64,000 nucleotides of DNA. Origin: an uncultured Stenotrophomonas sp. Lineage in GTDB: Bacteria; Pseudomonadota; Gammaproteobacteria; Xanthomonadales; Xanthomonadaceae. This document shows, piece by piece, positions 42,313-51,885 of this stretch. A model generated the notes under the pieces. The model did no database searches. It was not told where the DNA came from and saw only the letters and a program-made list of their open reading frames with translations. The position numbers were made by a program, and so were the translations under genes. Position 1 is the first letter of the stretch; each line of letters begins with the position of its first letter. The stretch is taken from NCBI GenBank assembly GCA_900078405.1, contig FLTS01000001.1, positions 3,118,001 to 3,182,000 on the forward strand. Direction: 5' to 3'.

Positions 42313-42957
42313 TCAGGGGCGGGCGGCGGCGCGCTCGCGGGCGATCAGCGCGTCGGCGTTGCGCAGCAGATCCTGGAAGTTGTTGCCCTTGACCAGGTAC
42401 TTGCCGTTGACGATCAGCGCCGGCGTGCCCGGTACCCGGGTGCGCATGGCGAACTCGCGCGCGGCCTTGACCCTGGCCTCGACCTGCTCGCCGCGCAGTG
42501 CGTCGATGTAGGCCTGCGGCTCCACGCCATAGGCGGCATGGAACGTGGCCAGCTCCTGCGGCGAAACGTTCTGCATCGGCAGGCTGCGTTGTTCGTGCAG
42601 CGCCTTGAACACGTCGGCATGGCTGCGTGCGAGCACGCCGGTCTGCTCGGCGGCGTAGTAGGCGCGGGCATAGGCGTCCCAATGGCCGCCGAAGGCGGCC
42701 GGCACCGCGGTGAAACGCACGTCGCGCGGCAGCTTGGCGGCCCATGCCTCCAGCAGCGGCTCGAAATGCGCGCAGTGGATGCAGGGGTAGCCGAACACCT
42801 CCACCACCTCGATCCTGCCGGCCAGCGGCGCGAACGGGCCGGGGCTGGCGATCAGGTCGTAGTCCCGCCCTTCCACCGGTTCGGACGGGGAGGCGGCGCA
42901 GGCGGCCAGCGGCAACAGGACCAGCAGCAGGGTCATCAGGCGCGAGGCGAATTTCAT
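42313..42957 (-). CDS. Lipoprotein DsbA-family thiol:disulfide interchange protein (CIHC)
   Basis: A 214-residue paralogue of the neighbouring DsbA. The ATG at 42957 gives a lipoprotein signal (TLLLVLLPLAAC; lipobox LAAC) with GGAG eight bases upstream. The thioredoxin fold has the active site CIHC (FGYPCIHCAHFEP) and the cis-proline loop RVPGTPALIVNGKYLVKG, nearly identical to the neighbour. It lacks the long Ala/Pro tether. The Ile in place of Pro in the CXXC changes the expected redox potential. Tandem lipoprotein DsbA genes beside cytochrome c4 occur in other xanthomonads, so division of labour is likely. Confidence 0.9.
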   Translation of the reverse strand: MKFASRLMTLLLVLLPLAACAASPSEPVEGRDYDLIASPGPFAPLAGRIEVVEVFGYPCIHCAHFEPLLEAWAAKLPRDVRFTAVPAAFGGHWDAYARAYYAAEQTGVLARSHADVFKALHEQRSLPMQNVSPQELATFHAAYGVEPQAYIDALRGEQVEARVKAAREFAMRTRVPGTPALIVNGKYLVKGNNFQDLLRNADALIARERAAARP

Positions 42958-43048
42958 CGGGGAAGCTCCAGCGGAAATGGAAACGCCGGCCACGGGGGCC
43001 GGCGTTTCCGGGACGGCATGCGCACCGGTTGCGGCGGCGACGGGTGGC

Positions 43049-43828
43049 TCAGGGCTGCGCGGGCGCAGCGTCGACATCGTCGGCGCGGGCGTGCAGGCCC
43101 TGCACGTAGCTGGACAATGCCTGGATTTCCTGTTCGGTCAGCGAATGGGTGACCTGTTCCATGATGCGGAAGTGGGTCGGGTCGGTTTCCTGCGTCTGCC
43201 CGGCCTGGTAATGCTGCAGGCGCTGGGCGGTGTAGGCCGCGTGCTGGCCGCCGATGTGCGGATAGGCCGGGCCGGGGTTGCCGGCGCCGTTGGGGCCGTG
43301 GCAGGCCAGGCAGGCCGGGATGCCGCGGCTGGCGTCGCCGCCGCGGTAGAGCGCCTGCCCGATTTCGTAGAACTTCATGCCGGCATACGCGCCGTCGGTG
43401 ACCTCGGCATCGTCGGCGACGCCGGCGCCGGACTTCTGCGTGGCGAAATAGGCGCCAAGGTCGCGCATGTCCTGCGGGGTCATGCCTTCGACGAACGGCA
43501 GCATGACCGCGACCATGCCCTCGGTGCGCTGGCCGCTGGCGATCAGCGCCAGCTGCTGGGCGATGTAGCGCTCGCTCTGGCCGGCCAGGCGCGGGTACAT
43601 CTCGATGGCCGAGTTGCCGTCGGCGCCGTGGCAGGCGGCGCAGACCTGCGCCTTCTGCTCGCCGGCCGCGGCATCGCCGGGCAGGGCCTTGCTCAGGTCG
43701 ATCTCCAGCGGCGCTACCTGTACCTGCGCTTCTTCGGGCATCGGGGTGACCGAGCTCTGCGCATACGCAACGATGGCGATGAGTGGGGCCGCTATTGCGG
43801 TGATGGCAAGAGCGCGAACGTGGCGCAT
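43049..43828 (-). CDS. Cytochrome c4 (diheme)
   Basis: Periplasmic diheme electron carrier that feeds cytochrome oxidases. The 259-residue product has a signal peptide (ALAITAIAAPLIAIVAYAQ) and two homologous c-type domains, each with one CXXCH: AQVCAACHGADGNS and PACLACHGPNGAGN. Likely axial Met residues lie in MVAVMLPF and FRIMEQVTHSL. Fold and length match the c4 family. An acidic, Ala/Pro C-terminal tail follows. It is the first gene of the minus-strand run with the dsbA pair and is divergent from engB, an arrangement common in xanthomonads. Confidence 0.92.
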   Translation of the reverse strand: MRHVRALAITAIAAPLIAIVAYAQSSVTPMPEEAQVQVAPLEIDLSKALPGDAAAGEQKAQVCAACHGADGNSAIEMYPRLAGQSERYIAQQLALIASGQRTEGMVAVMLPFVEGMTPQDMRDLGAYFATQKSGAGVADDAEVTDGAYAGMKFYEIGQALYRGGDASRGIPACLACHGPNGAGNPGPAYPHIGGQHAAYTAQRLQHYQAGQTQETDPTHFRIMEQVTHSLTEQEIQALSSYVQGLHARADDVDAAPAQP

Positions 43829-44019
43829 GCGGAAAGCTCCGTGTGGACCGGGCCGGGCGGGTTTCGGCCGGCATCGCGTGAATTATCGGCGCCGATTCAG
43901 GGCAGGGTCAACGCAGCGCTGCAACAAAATCCGATCGGAGTGGTGAAAACCGGCGGAAACGGCCGGCGACGGATGCCCGCTGGCCGGCGCGCGCCGGCCC
44001 GGCATGCGATCCTATGCGC

Positions 44020-44619
44020 ATGTCACAACTCCTCGAACGCGCCCGCTACCAGCTTTCCGCCCACAACGCCCGGCAGTTGCCGCCGGACGCGGGTGCCGAA
44101 GTGGCCTTCGCCGGCCGCTCCAACGCCGGCAAGTCCAGCGCGCTCAACGCGCTGACGCGGCAGAACGCGCTGGCCCGGGTTTCCAAGACCCCCGGCCGCA
44201 CCCAGCAGCTGGTGTTCTTCCAGGTCACCCCCGACGCCCACCTCGTCGACCTGCCCGGCTACGGCTACGCCAAGGTGCCGCAGGACCTGCAGGCGCACTG
44301 GCAGGCCTTCATCGACAGTTATTTCCGCAGCCGCGAGGCGCTCAAGGGGCTGGTGGTGGTGATGGACATCCGCCACCCGCTGAAGGACTACGACCGGCAG
44401 ATGCTGGCCTATGCGGTGCAGCGCGGGCTGCCGGCGCACGCGCTGCTGACCAAGGCCGACAAGCTCGGCCGCGGCCAGCAGATGCAGACCCTGCAGAAGG
44501 TGCGCAAGGAGCTGTCCGCCGCGTTCGGTGACACGGTGAGCGTGCAGGCGTTCTCCGGCGAGTCGAAGCAGGGTGTGGAGGAGGCCCGCGCGGTGATCGG
44601 AGGCTGGCTGGGGCTGTAG
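44020..44619 (+). CDS. engB: Ribosome biogenesis GTPase EngB (YihA/YsxC)
   Basis: Essential GTPase for 50S subunit assembly. The 199-residue product has the G1 motif FAGRSNAGKSSALNAL, the G2 region SKTPGRTQQLVFFQV, G3 DLPGYGYAKVP and G4 TKADKLGRG, with G5 near VQAFSGESKQG. I prefer the start at 44020 (MSQLLERARYQL), as family members begin there; an ATG two codons upstream is also in frame. The TAG stop is preceded by G, giving GTAG, but only a degenerate REP-like sequence follows. It is divergent from cytochrome c4 across about 190 bp, in which I see no other feature. Confidence 0.95.
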   Translation: MSQLLERARYQLSAHNARQLPPDAGAEVAFAGRSNAGKSSALNALTRQNALARVSKTPGRTQQLVFFQVTPDAHLVDLPGYGYAKVPQDLQAHWQAFIDSYFRSREALKGLVVVMDIRHPLKDYDRQMLAYAVQRGLPAHALLTKADKLGRGQQMQTLQKVRKELSAAFGDTVSVQAFSGESKQGVEEARAVIGGWLGL

Positions 44620-44717
44620 TCCCGGCTGGCTGGCAATCCTCCGCTCACGCCACGGTTCAGCGGCCCGCACCGCCGTTGGTTGCCGCAGGCCGGTGCCGTG
44701 CGCGAATGTCCACCGGC

Positions 44718-45422
44718 TCAGGGCGCGACATGGAACAACCGGCCGATGGTGGTGGCCGCGGCCATCGCCAGTGCGCCCCAGAACACCACGCGCACCGCAC
44801 CGCGTACTGGTGCGGCACCGCCGGCATGGGCAGCCAATGCGCCGGTGATGCTCAGGCCGACCAAGGTGGAGCCGATGGTGGCGGCCGTGACCAGCGGGGC
44901 CGGGGCCAGCAGGGAGGTCAGCACCGGCAGCGCCGCGCCGGCGACGAAGGCACTGGCCGAGGCGGCGGCGGCCTGCAGCGGGCGTGCGCGCAGTTCGTCG
45001 GTGATGCCCAGCTCGTCGCGTGCATGCGCGGCCAGCGCATCGTGCGCGGTGAGCTGCACCGCCACTTCGTGCGCCAGTTCCGGCGACAGCCCGCGGCGGC
45101 GGTAGATGCCGGCCAGTTCCTCCAGTTCGTCGTGCGGGTCCTCGTGCAGCTCGCGGCGCTCGATCGCCAGGTCCGCATGCTCGGCGTCGGCCTGCGACTG
45201 CACCGAGACGTATTCGCCGGCGGCCATCGACATGGCCCCGGCCACGGTGCCGGCGACGCCGGTGGCCAGCACGGTGGCTGCCGATGCGCCACTGGCGGCG
45301 ATGCCCACCACCAGTCCGGCCACCGAGACGATGCCGTCGTTGGCGCCGAGCACGGCCGCGCGCAGCCAGCCGGCGCGTTCGGAGCGGTGCGCTTCCTTGT
45401 GCTTGTGGCGATGTCGTTGCAT
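44718..45422 (-). CDS. VIT1/CCC1 family putative Fe2+/Mn2+ transporter
   Basis: A 234-residue membrane protein related to vacuolar iron transporters, probably moving Fe or Mn out of the cytosol. After a His/Lys/Arg-rich N-terminus (MQRHRHKHKEAHRSER) comes membrane helix 1 with the family motif LGANDGIVSVAGLVVG. The second motif, GAMSMAAGEYVSVQSQ, follows in helix 2. A charged cytoplasmic metal-binding domain (LAIERRELHEDPHDELEEL) and three more helices complete it. The ATG at 45422 matches the family start; an upstream ATG adds 11 unlikely residues. It is convergent with engB. The 205-bp gap to gshA shows no clear feature. Confidence 0.88.
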   Translation of the reverse strand: MQRHRHKHKEAHRSERAGWLRAAVLGANDGIVSVAGLVVGIAASGASAATVLATGVAGTVAGAMSMAAGEYVSVQSQADAEHADLAIERRELHEDPHDELEELAGIYRRRGLSPELAHEVAVQLTAHDALAAHARDELGITDELRARPLQAAAASASAFVAGAALPVLTSLLAPAPLVTAATIGSTLVGLSITGALAAHAGGAAPVRGAVRVVFWGALAMAAATTIGRLFHVAP

Positions 45423-45627
45423 GCCGGGCAGTTTAGGCAACAGGTGCAGGGCCATGGTGGAATGACATGCAGCCGTGCCTGCGAATGCGGGTCAAGCCGG
45501 CGCCGGTAGGATGCTGAAATCCGTGGCCGGCAACGTGGCGCGCCGGGCTGCGCGATATAGTTCCGGCTTGCGGTGAAGGGACTGCAACCCCACATCCAGC
45601 TCCATCCGAATCCACGCGAGATCGCCC

Positions 45628-46992
45628 TTGTCCAGCCCCAGCCACGTCGCCGATACCCCCATCACCGACCGCGACCAACTGGTCCAGAACATCGCTTCGG
45701 GCGAGAAGCCCAAGGTGCAATGGCGCATCGGCACCGAGCACGAGAAGTTCGGTTTCAGGCTGGACGACCTGCGCCCGCCGGCGTTCGAGGGCGCGCGCGG
45801 CATCAACGCGCTGCTCGCTGGCCTGACCCGCTTCGGCTGGGAGCCGGTGCAAGAGGATGGCAACACCATCGCCCTGCTGCGCGACGGTGCCTCGGTGACG
45901 CTGGAGCCGGCCGGGCAGCTGGAACTGTCCGGCGCGGCGCTGGAAAGCATCCATCAGACCTGTGTGGAAACCGGCACCCACCTCAACGAGGTGGCACAGG
46001 TGGCCGGCGAGCTGCAGCTGGGCTTCCTCGGCATGGGCTTCCAGCCGAAGTGGGCGCGCGCGGACATGCCGTGGATGCCCAAGGGCCGCTACCAGATCAT
46101 GAAGAACTACATGCCCAAAGTCGGCGCGCTCGGCCTGGACATGATGACCCGCACCTGCACGGTGCAGGTCAACCTCGACTATGCCAGCGAAGCGGACATG
46201 GTCAAGAAGTTCCGCGTGTCGCTGGCCTTGCAGCCGATTGCGACGGCGCTGTTCGCCGATTCGCCGTTCACGGAAGGGCAGCCCAACGGCTACCTGAGCT
46301 ACCGCTCGCACATCTGGACCGATACCGACGCCGACCGCACCGGCATGCTCGACTTCGTATTCGCCGATGGTTTCGGCTACGAGCGCTACGTGGATTACCT
46401 GCTCGACGTGCCGATGTATTTCTCCTACCGCGATGGCCGCTACATCGACGCCAGCGGCAAGTCGTTCCGCAAGTTCATGCGCGGCGAGCTGGACGTGCTG
46501 CCTGGCGCGCTGCCGACGCTGCGCGACTGGTCGGACCACATGACCACCGCCTTCCCGGAAGTGCGGCTGAAGAAGTACCTGGAAATGCGCGGCGCCGACA
46601 GCGGCCCGTGGAGTCGCATCTGTGCGCTGCCGGCGTTCTGGGTGGGCCTGCTGTACGACGATGTGGCGCTGGACGCGGCGTGGGATCTGGTCAAGGACTT
46701 CAGCATGGCCGAGCGCCACGCCCTGCGCGATGGCGTGCCGAAGCAGGCGATGAAGCTGCCGTTCCGTGACGGCACGGTGCGCGACCTCGCGCGGCGCGCG
46801 TTGGAAATCTCGCGCGAGGGCCTGCGCCGCCGTGCCGCGCTCAATGCCGACGGCCAGGACGAAACCCGCTTCCTCGACGTGCTGCAGGAAATCGTCGATT
46901 CCGGCAAGACCGCCGCCGAGCGCAAGCTGGAGCTGTTCCACGGCGAGTGGTACGGCAGTGTCGATCCGCTGTTCTGCGAATTCGCCTACTGA
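45628..46992 (+). CDS. gshA: Glutamate--cysteine ligase (plant/proteobacterial type 2)
   Basis: First step of glutathione synthesis: ATP-dependent gamma-glutamylcysteine formation. The 454-residue product belongs to the plant-like class of GCL rather than the E. coli class. The key segments are [48 protein letters not shown] and [18 protein letters not shown]. The start is TTG at 45628 with GAG eight bases upstream; no in-frame ATG fits better. The glutathione product supports the frm operon 1.3 kb downstream and the glutaredoxin at 54 kb. A REP lies after the stop codon. Confidence 0.93.
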   Translation: MSSPSHVADTPITDRDQLVQNIASGEKPKVQWRIGTEHEKFGFRLDDLRPPAFEGARGINALLAGLTRFGWEPVQEDGNTIALLRDGASVTLEPAGQLELSGAALESIHQTCVETGTHLNEVAQVAGELQLGFLGMGFQPKWARADMPWMPKGRYQIMKNYMPKVGALGLDMMTRTCTVQVNLDYASEADMVKKFRVSLALQPIATALFADSPFTEGQPNGYLSYRSHIWTDTDADRTGMLDFVFADGFGYERYVDYLLDVPMYFSYRDGRYIDASGKSFRKFMRGELDVLPGALPTLRDWSDHMTTAFPEVRLKKYLEMRGADSGPWSRICALPAFWVGLLYDDVALDAAWDLVKDFSMAERHALRDGVPKQAMKLPFRDGTVRDLARRALEISREGLRRRAALNADGQDETRFLDVLQEIVDSGKTAAERKLELFHGEWYGSVDPLFCEFAY

Positions 46993-47036
46993 GGGGCATG
47001 CGCGGCAAGTCCCGCATCCACGAGCGATGTTTTCGC

Positions 47037-47060
47037 GTAGGTGCCGGGCTTGCCCGGCAC
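47037..47060. repeat. Single GTAG REP after gshA
   Basis: GTAG followed by a GTGCCGGGCTTGCCCGGCAC hairpin, in the convergent gap between gshA and the aldo/keto reductase. A degenerate GCGGCAAGTCCCGCATC fragment precedes it at about 47002. Confidence 0.75.
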
Positions 47061-47085
47061 GGATCGGCGAGCGCTGCCGATGGGG

Positions 47086-48132
47086 TCAGCCCCCGTCGCG
47101 GCCGATGGATGAGGACACCCGCCAGATATCGACGTTGCCGTCGCCGGTGTGCTGCTCGATCCGCGCCAGTTCCTCGGCGCTGAAGTCCAGCCGCGCCGCC
47201 GCATCCAGCGAATCGTCCAGCTGCGCCACGTTGCGCGCGCCGATCAGCGCCGAGCTCACCCGCGCATCGCGCAGCACCCAGGCGATGGCCATCTGCGCCA
47301 GCGATTGCCCGCGTGCGGCGGCGATGGCGTTGAGCGCGCGGATGCGCGCCAGGTTGGCCTCGCCGAGCATGTCCTGCTTGAGCGAACCATTGCGGCTGGC
47401 CCGGGCATCGGCCGGCACCCCGTGCAGGTACTTGTCGGTGAGCATGCCCTGCGCCAGCGGCGAGAAGGCGATGCAGCCCACGCCCAGCTCGCCCAGCGCC
47501 GGCAGCAGGCCGGCCTCGATGTCGCGGTTGAGCATGGAATAGTTGGGCTGGTGGATCAGCAGTGGCACGCCCTCGGCGCGCAGGATCGCGGCGGCCTGCC
47601 GGGTCAGTTCCGGCGAATACGAGGAGATGCCCGCGTACAGCGCCTTGCCCTGGCGGTGCAGGTGCGCCAGCGCGCCCATCGTCTCCTCCAGTGGCGTGTC
47701 GGCATCGACCCGGTGCGAGTAGAAGATGTCCACGTGGTCCAGGCCCATGCGCCGCAGGCTCTGCTCGCAACTGGCGATGACGTGCTTGCGCGAGCCGCTG
47801 GGGCCGCCGTAGGGGCCGGGCCACATGTCCCAGCCGGCCTTGGTGGAAACCACCAGCTCGTCGCGGTGCGCGGCGAAGTCGGCGGCGTACCAGCGGCCGA
47901 AGTTCTCCTCGGCCGAACCGAACGGCGGGCCGTAGTTGTTGGCCAGGTCGAAATGGGTGACGCCGCGGTCGAAGGCGCGGCGCAGCATGGCGCGGCCGGT
48001 TTCGAACACGTCCACGCCGCCGAAGTTCTGCCACAGTCCGAGCGAAATGGCCGGCAGGGTCAGGCCGCTGCGGCCGACGCGGCGTTGCGGCATGCGCCCG
48101 TCGTAGCGGGCGGGATCGGCGATGTAGGGCAT
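47086..48132 (-). CDS. gpr: Aldo/keto reductase, YghZ-type (L-glyceraldehyde 3-phosphate reductase)
   Basis: Cytosolic NADPH-dependent aldo/keto reductase of 348 residues. The E. coli homologue YghZ (Gpr) reduces L-glyceraldehyde 3-phosphate and methylglyoxal. The similarity runs through the full length: SLGLWQNFGG, THFDLANNYGPPFGSAEENFG with the catalytic Asp/Tyr, STKAGWDMWPGPYG, VDIFYSHRVD, YAGISSYSPE, CIAFSPLAQGMLTDKYL and the NADP-binding SSALIGARNVAQLDD. The N-terminus (MPYIADPARYDGRMPQRRVG) is also as in YghZ. Divergent from frmR, which suggests but does not prove a shared carbonyl-stress role. Confidence 0.88.
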   Translation of the reverse strand: MPYIADPARYDGRMPQRRVGRSGLTLPAISLGLWQNFGGVDVFETGRAMLRRAFDRGVTHFDLANNYGPPFGSAEENFGRWYAADFAAHRDELVVSTKAGWDMWPGPYGGPSGSRKHVIASCEQSLRRMGLDHVDIFYSHRVDADTPLEETMGALAHLHRQGKALYAGISSYSPELTRQAAAILRAEGVPLLIHQPNYSMLNRDIEAGLLPALGELGVGCIAFSPLAQGMLTDKYLHGVPADARASRNGSLKQDMLGEANLARIRALNAIAAARGQSLAQMAIAWVLRDARVSSALIGARNVAQLDDSLDAAARLDFSAEELARIEQHTGDGNVDIWRVSSSIGRDGG

Positions 48133-48219
48133 GGCGGGTTCCGCGGAATGGGGCGCTTACTTTAGGGCATGGGCAGCAGCGGACGCAGCGGGGCCGGGAG
48201 CGGCCGGGCACCCGCTTGC

Positions 48220-48258
48220 TTGCGGATGGCGGGGCTTGCCATATACTGCCCCCCAGTA
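48220..48258 (+). promoter_or_regulatory. frmR promoter with FrmR-type operator
   Basis: A -35-like TTGCGG (48220-48225) and -10 TATACT (48242-48247) are 16 bp apart. The -10 is overlapped by TACTG-CCCCC-CAGTA (48244-48258), an inverted repeat around a C-tract, the form of operator bound by CsoR/RcnR/FrmR proteins. It lies 20 bp before the frmR ATG, so autorepression relieved by formaldehyde is expected. Confidence 0.75.
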
Positions 48259-48277
48259 CATGCAGGGTAGGGCGCGT

Positions 48278-49787
<1,510 letters not shown>

Positions 49788-49799
49788 CGCCCCACCGCT

Positions 49800-49821
49800 C
49801 CTTCCCCCGCAGGCGGGGGAA
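49800..49821. repeat. Short hairpin between frmA and fghA
   Basis: Palindrome with 10-bp arms CTTCCCCCGC/GCGGGGGAAG and a 2-base centre. It resembles the CCCTTCTCCC repeat fragments at 28171 and 62339. It is too close to fghA, and lacks a T-tract, to be a plausible terminator. Confidence 0.5.
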
Positions 49822-49843
49822 GGGGAACAGCAGAGGAATTCCC

Positions 49844-50677
49844 ATGCAACGCATCGAACACCGCGCCTGCTTTGGCGGCTGGCAGGACGTGTATCGCCAC
49901 CGCTCCGAGGTGCTGGGCTGCGAGATGGACTTCGCCGTCTACCTGCCCCCGCAGGCGGAAACCGGCGACCGGCTGCCGGTGCTGTATTGGCTTTCCGGCC
50001 TGACCTGCAGCGAGCAGAACTTCATCACCAAAGCCGGCGCGCAGCGCTACGCGGCCGAGCACGGCATCATCCTGGTCGCGCCGGACACCAGCCCGCGTGG
50101 CGACGAAGTGGCCGACGCCGAAGGCTATGACCTGGGCAAGGGTGCCGGTTTCTATGTCAACGCCACGCAGCAGCCGTGGGCGAAGCACTACCGGATGCAT
50201 GACTACGTCGCCATGGAACTGCCGGCGCTGGTCGAAGCGAATTTTCCGGCCAGTGACGCGCGCGCGATCAGCGGGCACTCGATGGGCGGGCATGGTGCGC
50301 TGACCATCGCGCTGCGCAACCCCGGCTGTTACCGCAGCGTGTCGGCGTTCTCGCCGATCGTCGCGCCGTCGCAGGTGCCGTGGGGCGAAAAGGCGTTCGC
50401 CGCCTACCTGGGCGAGGACCGCGAGGCGTGGAAGCAGTACGACGCCTGCGCCCTGATTGCCGGTGCGACCGAACGCCTGCCGCTGCTGGTCGAGCAGGGC
50501 GGAGCCGACGAATTCCTCGACACGCAGCTGCGCCCGCAGCTGCTGCAGGCTGCCTGCGCGGCCGCCGGTCATCCGCTGCAACTGCGCCTGCGGCCGGGCT
50601 ACGACCACAGCTACTACTTCATCGCCAGCTTCATCGGCGAGCACATCGTCCACCACGCTGCGGCATTGCGCGGCTGA
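49844..50677 (+). CDS. fghA: S-formylglutathione hydrolase
   Basis: Esterase-D-family serine hydrolase that releases formate and glutathione from S-formylglutathione, the last step of glutathione-dependent formaldehyde oxidation. The 277-residue product has [20 protein letters not shown], the oxyanion/[17 protein letters not shown] region, the nucleophile in [13 protein letters not shown] (Ser146) and the catalytic His in [20 protein letters not shown] lies before the ATG at 49844. It follows frmA by 56 bp containing a small hairpin. A REP pair follows the gene. Confidence 0.95.
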   Translation: MQRIEHRACFGGWQDVYRHRSEVLGCEMDFAVYLPPQAETGDRLPVLYWLSGLTCSEQNFITKAGAQRYAAEHGIILVAPDTSPRGDEVADAEGYDLGKGAGFYVNATQQPWAKHYRMHDYVAMELPALVEANFPASDARAISGHSMGGHGALTIALRNPGCYRSVSAFSPIVAPSQVPWGEKAFAAYLGEDREAWKQYDACALIAGATERLPLLVEQGGADEFLDTQLRPQLLQAACAAAGHPLQLRLRPGYDHSYYFIASFIGEHIVHHAAALRG

Positions 50678-50701
50678 TGTGCGCATGGCATCGGCATCCG
50701 T

Positions 50702-50771
50702 GTAGGTGTGGGGCTTGCCCCGCATGCTGTTTTGCAGGGAAAGCCCCATGCGGGGCGAGCCCCGCATCTAC
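50702..50771. repeat. GTAG REP pair after fghA
   Basis: GTAG at 50702, a GTGGGGCTTGCCCCGCAT arm, a linker with CAGGGAAAGCCCCAT, and an inverted arm ending CTAC at 50771. A further fragment (GTCCCGTATCTAC) follows to about 50802. It lies in the convergent gap between fghA and the DUF71 gene. Confidence 0.85.
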
Positions 50772-50824
50772 GGAAGCGGTTTTGCACGGTGCGTCCCGTA
50801 TCTACAGGGAATGGGGGATGGCCG

Positions 50825-51496
50825 TCAGGCCGGGGTGAAATCGGTATAGGCGTAGCGCCCATCACGCAGCACGGTTTCGCCCTGTTGCAGTTGCAGCGGT
50901 GCATTGAACATCGGCCCGGCGCCGATGCAGGTGTGGAATTCGCCGTTCTCGCCGCAGGCGTCGATGCCGGCGGGCAGGGTGTCGAGCAGGGCATGGTCGA
51001 AGGCGCGGCCAGCGAAGCCGGCGTCCAGCAACTGCGTGTCCACGCAGCACAGGTGCGCGCGCAGGCCGCCGTCGATCATGCGCCGCGCCAGCGCGCCGGT
51101 GTCATGGCCGAACAGCGGGAACCGGCAGTCCCAGCCCAGCCCGGCGAACTGCCGCTCGCGCCATTGGCGGATGTCCTCCAGCAGCAGGTCGCCGAACGCC
51201 AGTGTGCGCAGTGCCGGCCAGCGTTGCCGTGCCGCCGCCAGGGTCTGCGCCATGCGCTGCAGGTAAATGGCGTTGTCACAGGCCTGCGGTATCCACGCAC
51301 GCAGCAGCGGCAGCCCGGCGGCATCGGCCTGCGCCTGCAATACCTCCGCGCGCACGCCCTGCATCGAGGCGCGGCCGTGGCCTTCGGTGAGCGTGCTCAG
51401 CAGCGCGACGACGCGGGTGTCATCGCGCTGGCGCAGCGTGTGCAGGGCCCACGCCGCGTCCTTGCCGCCACTCCAGCACAACAGGACCGGAAGCAC
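50825..51496 (-). CDS. DUF71 PP-loop ATPase (diphthine--ammonia ligase-like)
   Basis: A 223-residue adenine-nucleotide alpha-hydrolase-type protein with the PP-loop SGGKDAAWALHTL at the N-terminus. The family motifs GVRAEVLQAQADAAGLPL, FGDLLLEDIRQWRE and DACGENGEFHTCIGAGP follow. The eukaryotic member amidates diphthine; bacteria have no diphthamide, and some bacterial DUF71 members cluster with cobalamin transport genes, which are absent here. So the substrate is unknown. It starts at GTG (51496), four bases after the stop region of the upstream hypothetical gene, so the two are probably co-translated. Confidence 0.85.
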   Translation of the reverse strand: MLPVLLCWSGGKDAAWALHTLRQRDDTRVVALLSTLTEGHGRASMQGVRAEVLQAQADAAGLPLLRAWIPQACDNAIYLQRMAQTLAAARQRWPALRTLAFGDLLLEDIRQWRERQFAGLGWDCRFPLFGHDTGALARRMIDGGLRAHLCCVDTQLLDAGFAGRAFDHALLDTLPAGIDACGENGEFHTCIGAGPMFNAPLQLQQGETVLRDGRYAYTDFTPA

Positions 51497-51499
51497 GGG

Positions 51500-51838
51500 T
51501 CAGCGCACGTCGCGCAGTTCCCAGTGGCGCCCGGCCAGCAGGCGCAGGCGTTGCTTGAGGATGTCGCCCGGGATGCGGGTGATGGCGACCAGGTCGATGC
51601 GCAGGTCCGATTGCCGGCCGATCACCGTGGCCTCCGGGTCGGTGATGCCCAGCGCGGGGTCGACGTCGTCGGGCTCGTCCTGGGTGGCCTTCCAGCGCTC
51701 GAACAACGCCGGTGTACGCAGCGCGTCCTGCAACTGCTCGGCGAAGGTGTCGGCGCCATTGGCGGTGAACGACAGGCGCGGGTCGGCGCCGCGCGCGGCG
51801 GCCGGGTCGGGAAGCGAAATCGAGTAATGCACGGGCAT
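51500..51838 (-). CDS. Conserved hypothetical protein
   Basis: A 112-residue soluble protein of unknown function (ATG at 51838, MPVHYSISLPDPAAARGADP). It has no signal peptide, membrane segment or Cys residues. The N-terminal half contains RLSFTANGADTFAEQLQDAL; the middle is acidic (DEPDDVDPALGITDPEATVI). The C-terminal half looks like a small alpha/beta domain (LRIDLVAITRIPGDILKQRL). It reads only 3 bp upstream of the DUF71 gene and 47 bp after degV on the same strand, so degV - hypothetical - DUF71 form a likely operon. I do not recognise the family. Confidence 0.7.
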   Translation of the reverse strand: MPVHYSISLPDPAAARGADPRLSFTANGADTFAEQLQDALRTPALFERWKATQDEPDDVDPALGITDPEATVIGRQSDLRIDLVAITRIPGDILKQRLRLLAGRHWELRDVR

Positions 51839-51885
51839 GTGGGGCTCTCCTGGAAAGCGTCGGGGCGGCGCCCGCGTTGCATGGT

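Noticed and set aside
50825..51496. Calling the DUF71 gene a diphthamide synthesis enzyme
   Set aside because: Bacteria lack diphthamide; only the fold and PP-loop are shared.
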